From: Auriscalpium vulgare | Lineage: Eukaryota; Basidiomycota; Agaricomycetes; Russulales; Auriscalpiaceae | DNA length: 64,000 nt | Direction of reading: 5' to 3' | Assembly (NCBI GenBank): GCA_019915015.1 | Contig: JAHBBC010000010.1 | Span: forward strand, 496,001-560,000 | In this document: piece by piece, positions 63,105 to 64,000 of the stretch | How the letters are laid out: the number at the start of each line of letters is the position of its first letter | Numbering within the stretch: position 1 is the stretch's first letter | Notes under the pieces: generated by a model | Seen by the model: the letters and a program-made list of their open reading frames with translations, nothing else | What the model was told of the DNA's origin: nothing | The model's database searches: none | Translations under genes and position numbers: made by a program

Positions 63105-63430
63105 GTGAGCCGCTTCCTCGGGGGACGAACTCGCCACACGGTGGCGGACATCCTAGAGCGCTGGCTTCGGAGTCCCGATGGGCGGCCTGCACAAGCTGCA
63201 TCACAGCGTTGGTCAGCAGCTGAAGACGAGTCGTACATGTACTCACTCAACACCTCCTACACCGAAATCAAAGCCGCTCGTCCGGCGCTCACGTCCTTCG
63301 CGGTGCAGGTTACACGAGATCGAATCCTAGCTGAGAGACGGGCGGCTGTGAAGCCGGAGTCGGGTTTGCAGGCATCGAGGACGAAGAAAGACTTCGGTTT
63401 GTTACATGATGAGCTACGCACTATGCAAGT
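63105..63430 (+). CDS. Protein fragment, not identified
   Basis: A plus-strand open stretch reads RFLGGRTRHTVADILERWLR, SYMYSLNTSYTEIKAARPAL and then TSFAVQVTRDRILAERRAAV. It is followed by a possible 50-nt intron from GTAATC. The sequence is clearly protein-like and resembles, from memory, segments of large repeated Agaricomycete proteins linked to mobile elements. No start or domain can be assigned. It is probably part of a degraded element gene. Confidence 0.35.
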
Positions 63431-63551
63431 AATCCTCCTGTTATGTGATTCCGTAACGCCAATAACAAACAGACACAGCAACCAGCCATGTCTACACCCT
63501 CCCCCACTCTGCCGCCTCAGTCTCCCGGTACATCTCCCGCCGAAACTGATC

Positions 63552-64000
63552 TCACCGGTGAGCAAGGGCTCCCAGAATGGCTGCTAGGGCCCCGACCCTC
63601 GCATAGAATTCCTGGCGACACTTCGCGCTGTTGTTCGACTGGTCCCTCAGCGCCGTCCAGTTCGTCAGCACAACCCGCTCGCAAAACATCCCCTGCCCCC
63701 GCCCGTCGTCCCCCACCGCCCTTGCATACTGAATCAGGACATTGCGCGGTCCGATTTTCCCGAGCGCGATCCCTTGCGCGTGCAGTGCCGTGCGAAGCTC
63801 TCGCAGCACTGCCTCGGCGTACTCCAGCGCCCCCCGCGCGCAGGGACCGCCGCGCTGCAGCGAGCGCACGCTTGCGCCGTCGACCGTCTCCATGAGCAGT
63901 GCAGGGGTGAGCACCACCGGGATACCCTCCTTCCACACATACATGACGCCCGGGACCACGCGCTGCGGGGTGACGACCGCGCCGTTGAGCGCGCGGAGAG
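63552..64000 (-). CDS. Kinase-like protein 2, cut by the window edge
   Basis: An open frame enters from the right edge and ends at 63552. It has RALNGAVVTPQRVVPGVMYV, IPVVLTPALLMETVDGASV, LRTALHAQGIALGKIGPRNV and RVVLTNWTALRD, aligning block by block with fragment 1 at 58910. The helix plus loop order is kinase-like, yet the catalytic loop reads LGKIGPRN and the metal-binding strand VLTNW, so both catalytic Asp residues are absent. A pseudokinase or a different fold is possible. The N-terminal part lies outside the window. Confidence 0.45.
   Translation of the reverse strand, partial: LRALNGAVVTPQRVVPGVMYVWKEGIPVVLTPALLMETVDGASVRSLQRGGPCARGALEYAEAVLRELRTALHAQGIALGKIGPRNVLIQYARAVGDDGRGQGMFCERVVLTNWTALRDQSNNSAKCRQEFYARVGALAAILGALAHR

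Overview
The window reads as a transposon-packed piece of a basidiomycete (probably Agaricomycete) nuclear genome. The signs are short introns of about 50 nt, CACTA-type elements with Tnp2 transposases, a Plavaka-family transposase beside a TET/JBP dioxygenase gene, and Ty3/gypsy chromoviruses. There is no bacterial-style operon structure. Only the last 7 kb looks like host sequence: an F-box gene, two kinase-like fragments and several hypothetical fragments. All domain names are from reading the protein sequence; no database search was possible.

The first 44 kb is one nest of insertions whose order can be read, because most inserted copies have an uninterrupted ('empty') counterpart elsewhere in the window. 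The outermost element is a hairpin-ended element, here called Z-A (473-44057). It holds Y1 (522-1896, itself hit by a TA-flanked MITE), CACTA-A (2514-28178) and X3 (28656-44036). CACTA-A holds X1 (2571-3759), Z-B (5531-16155) and the LTR retrotransposon Gypsy-1 (18402-25449). Z-B holds a second complete CACTA element, CACTA-B (5964-12839), and X2 (14104-15279). X3 holds a Plavaka-type transposon (29037-43780), which holds Y2 (40243-43518), which holds a 1.1-kb TRIM (40758-41849).

X, Y and Z (strand given in a chosen orientation, TTACGATT end first) are subfamilies of one group. They have similar ends with hairpins, no target-site duplication, and always a T next to the CAAG end. They look like non-autonomous Helitron/Helentron-type elements; no helicase gene is visible here.

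The Plavaka element has 27-bp terminal inverted repeats. Besides its 1034-codon transposase it carries a TET/JBP-type 2-oxoglutarate/iron DNA oxygenase gene, a gene resembling DUF6532 proteins and two proline-rich genes.

Beyond the nest, 44083-56611 is Gypsy-2, a 12.5-kb chromovirus with apparently identical LTRs. It has one 2693-codon gag-pol ORF and an unrecognised ORF of about 970 codons in the place where env sits in retroviruses; the stop codon of that ORF lies in the LTR. After 56617 come a stress-motif cluster, a broken PIF/Harbinger-type transposase, two related pseudokinase-like fragments, an F-box gene and hypothetical fragments.
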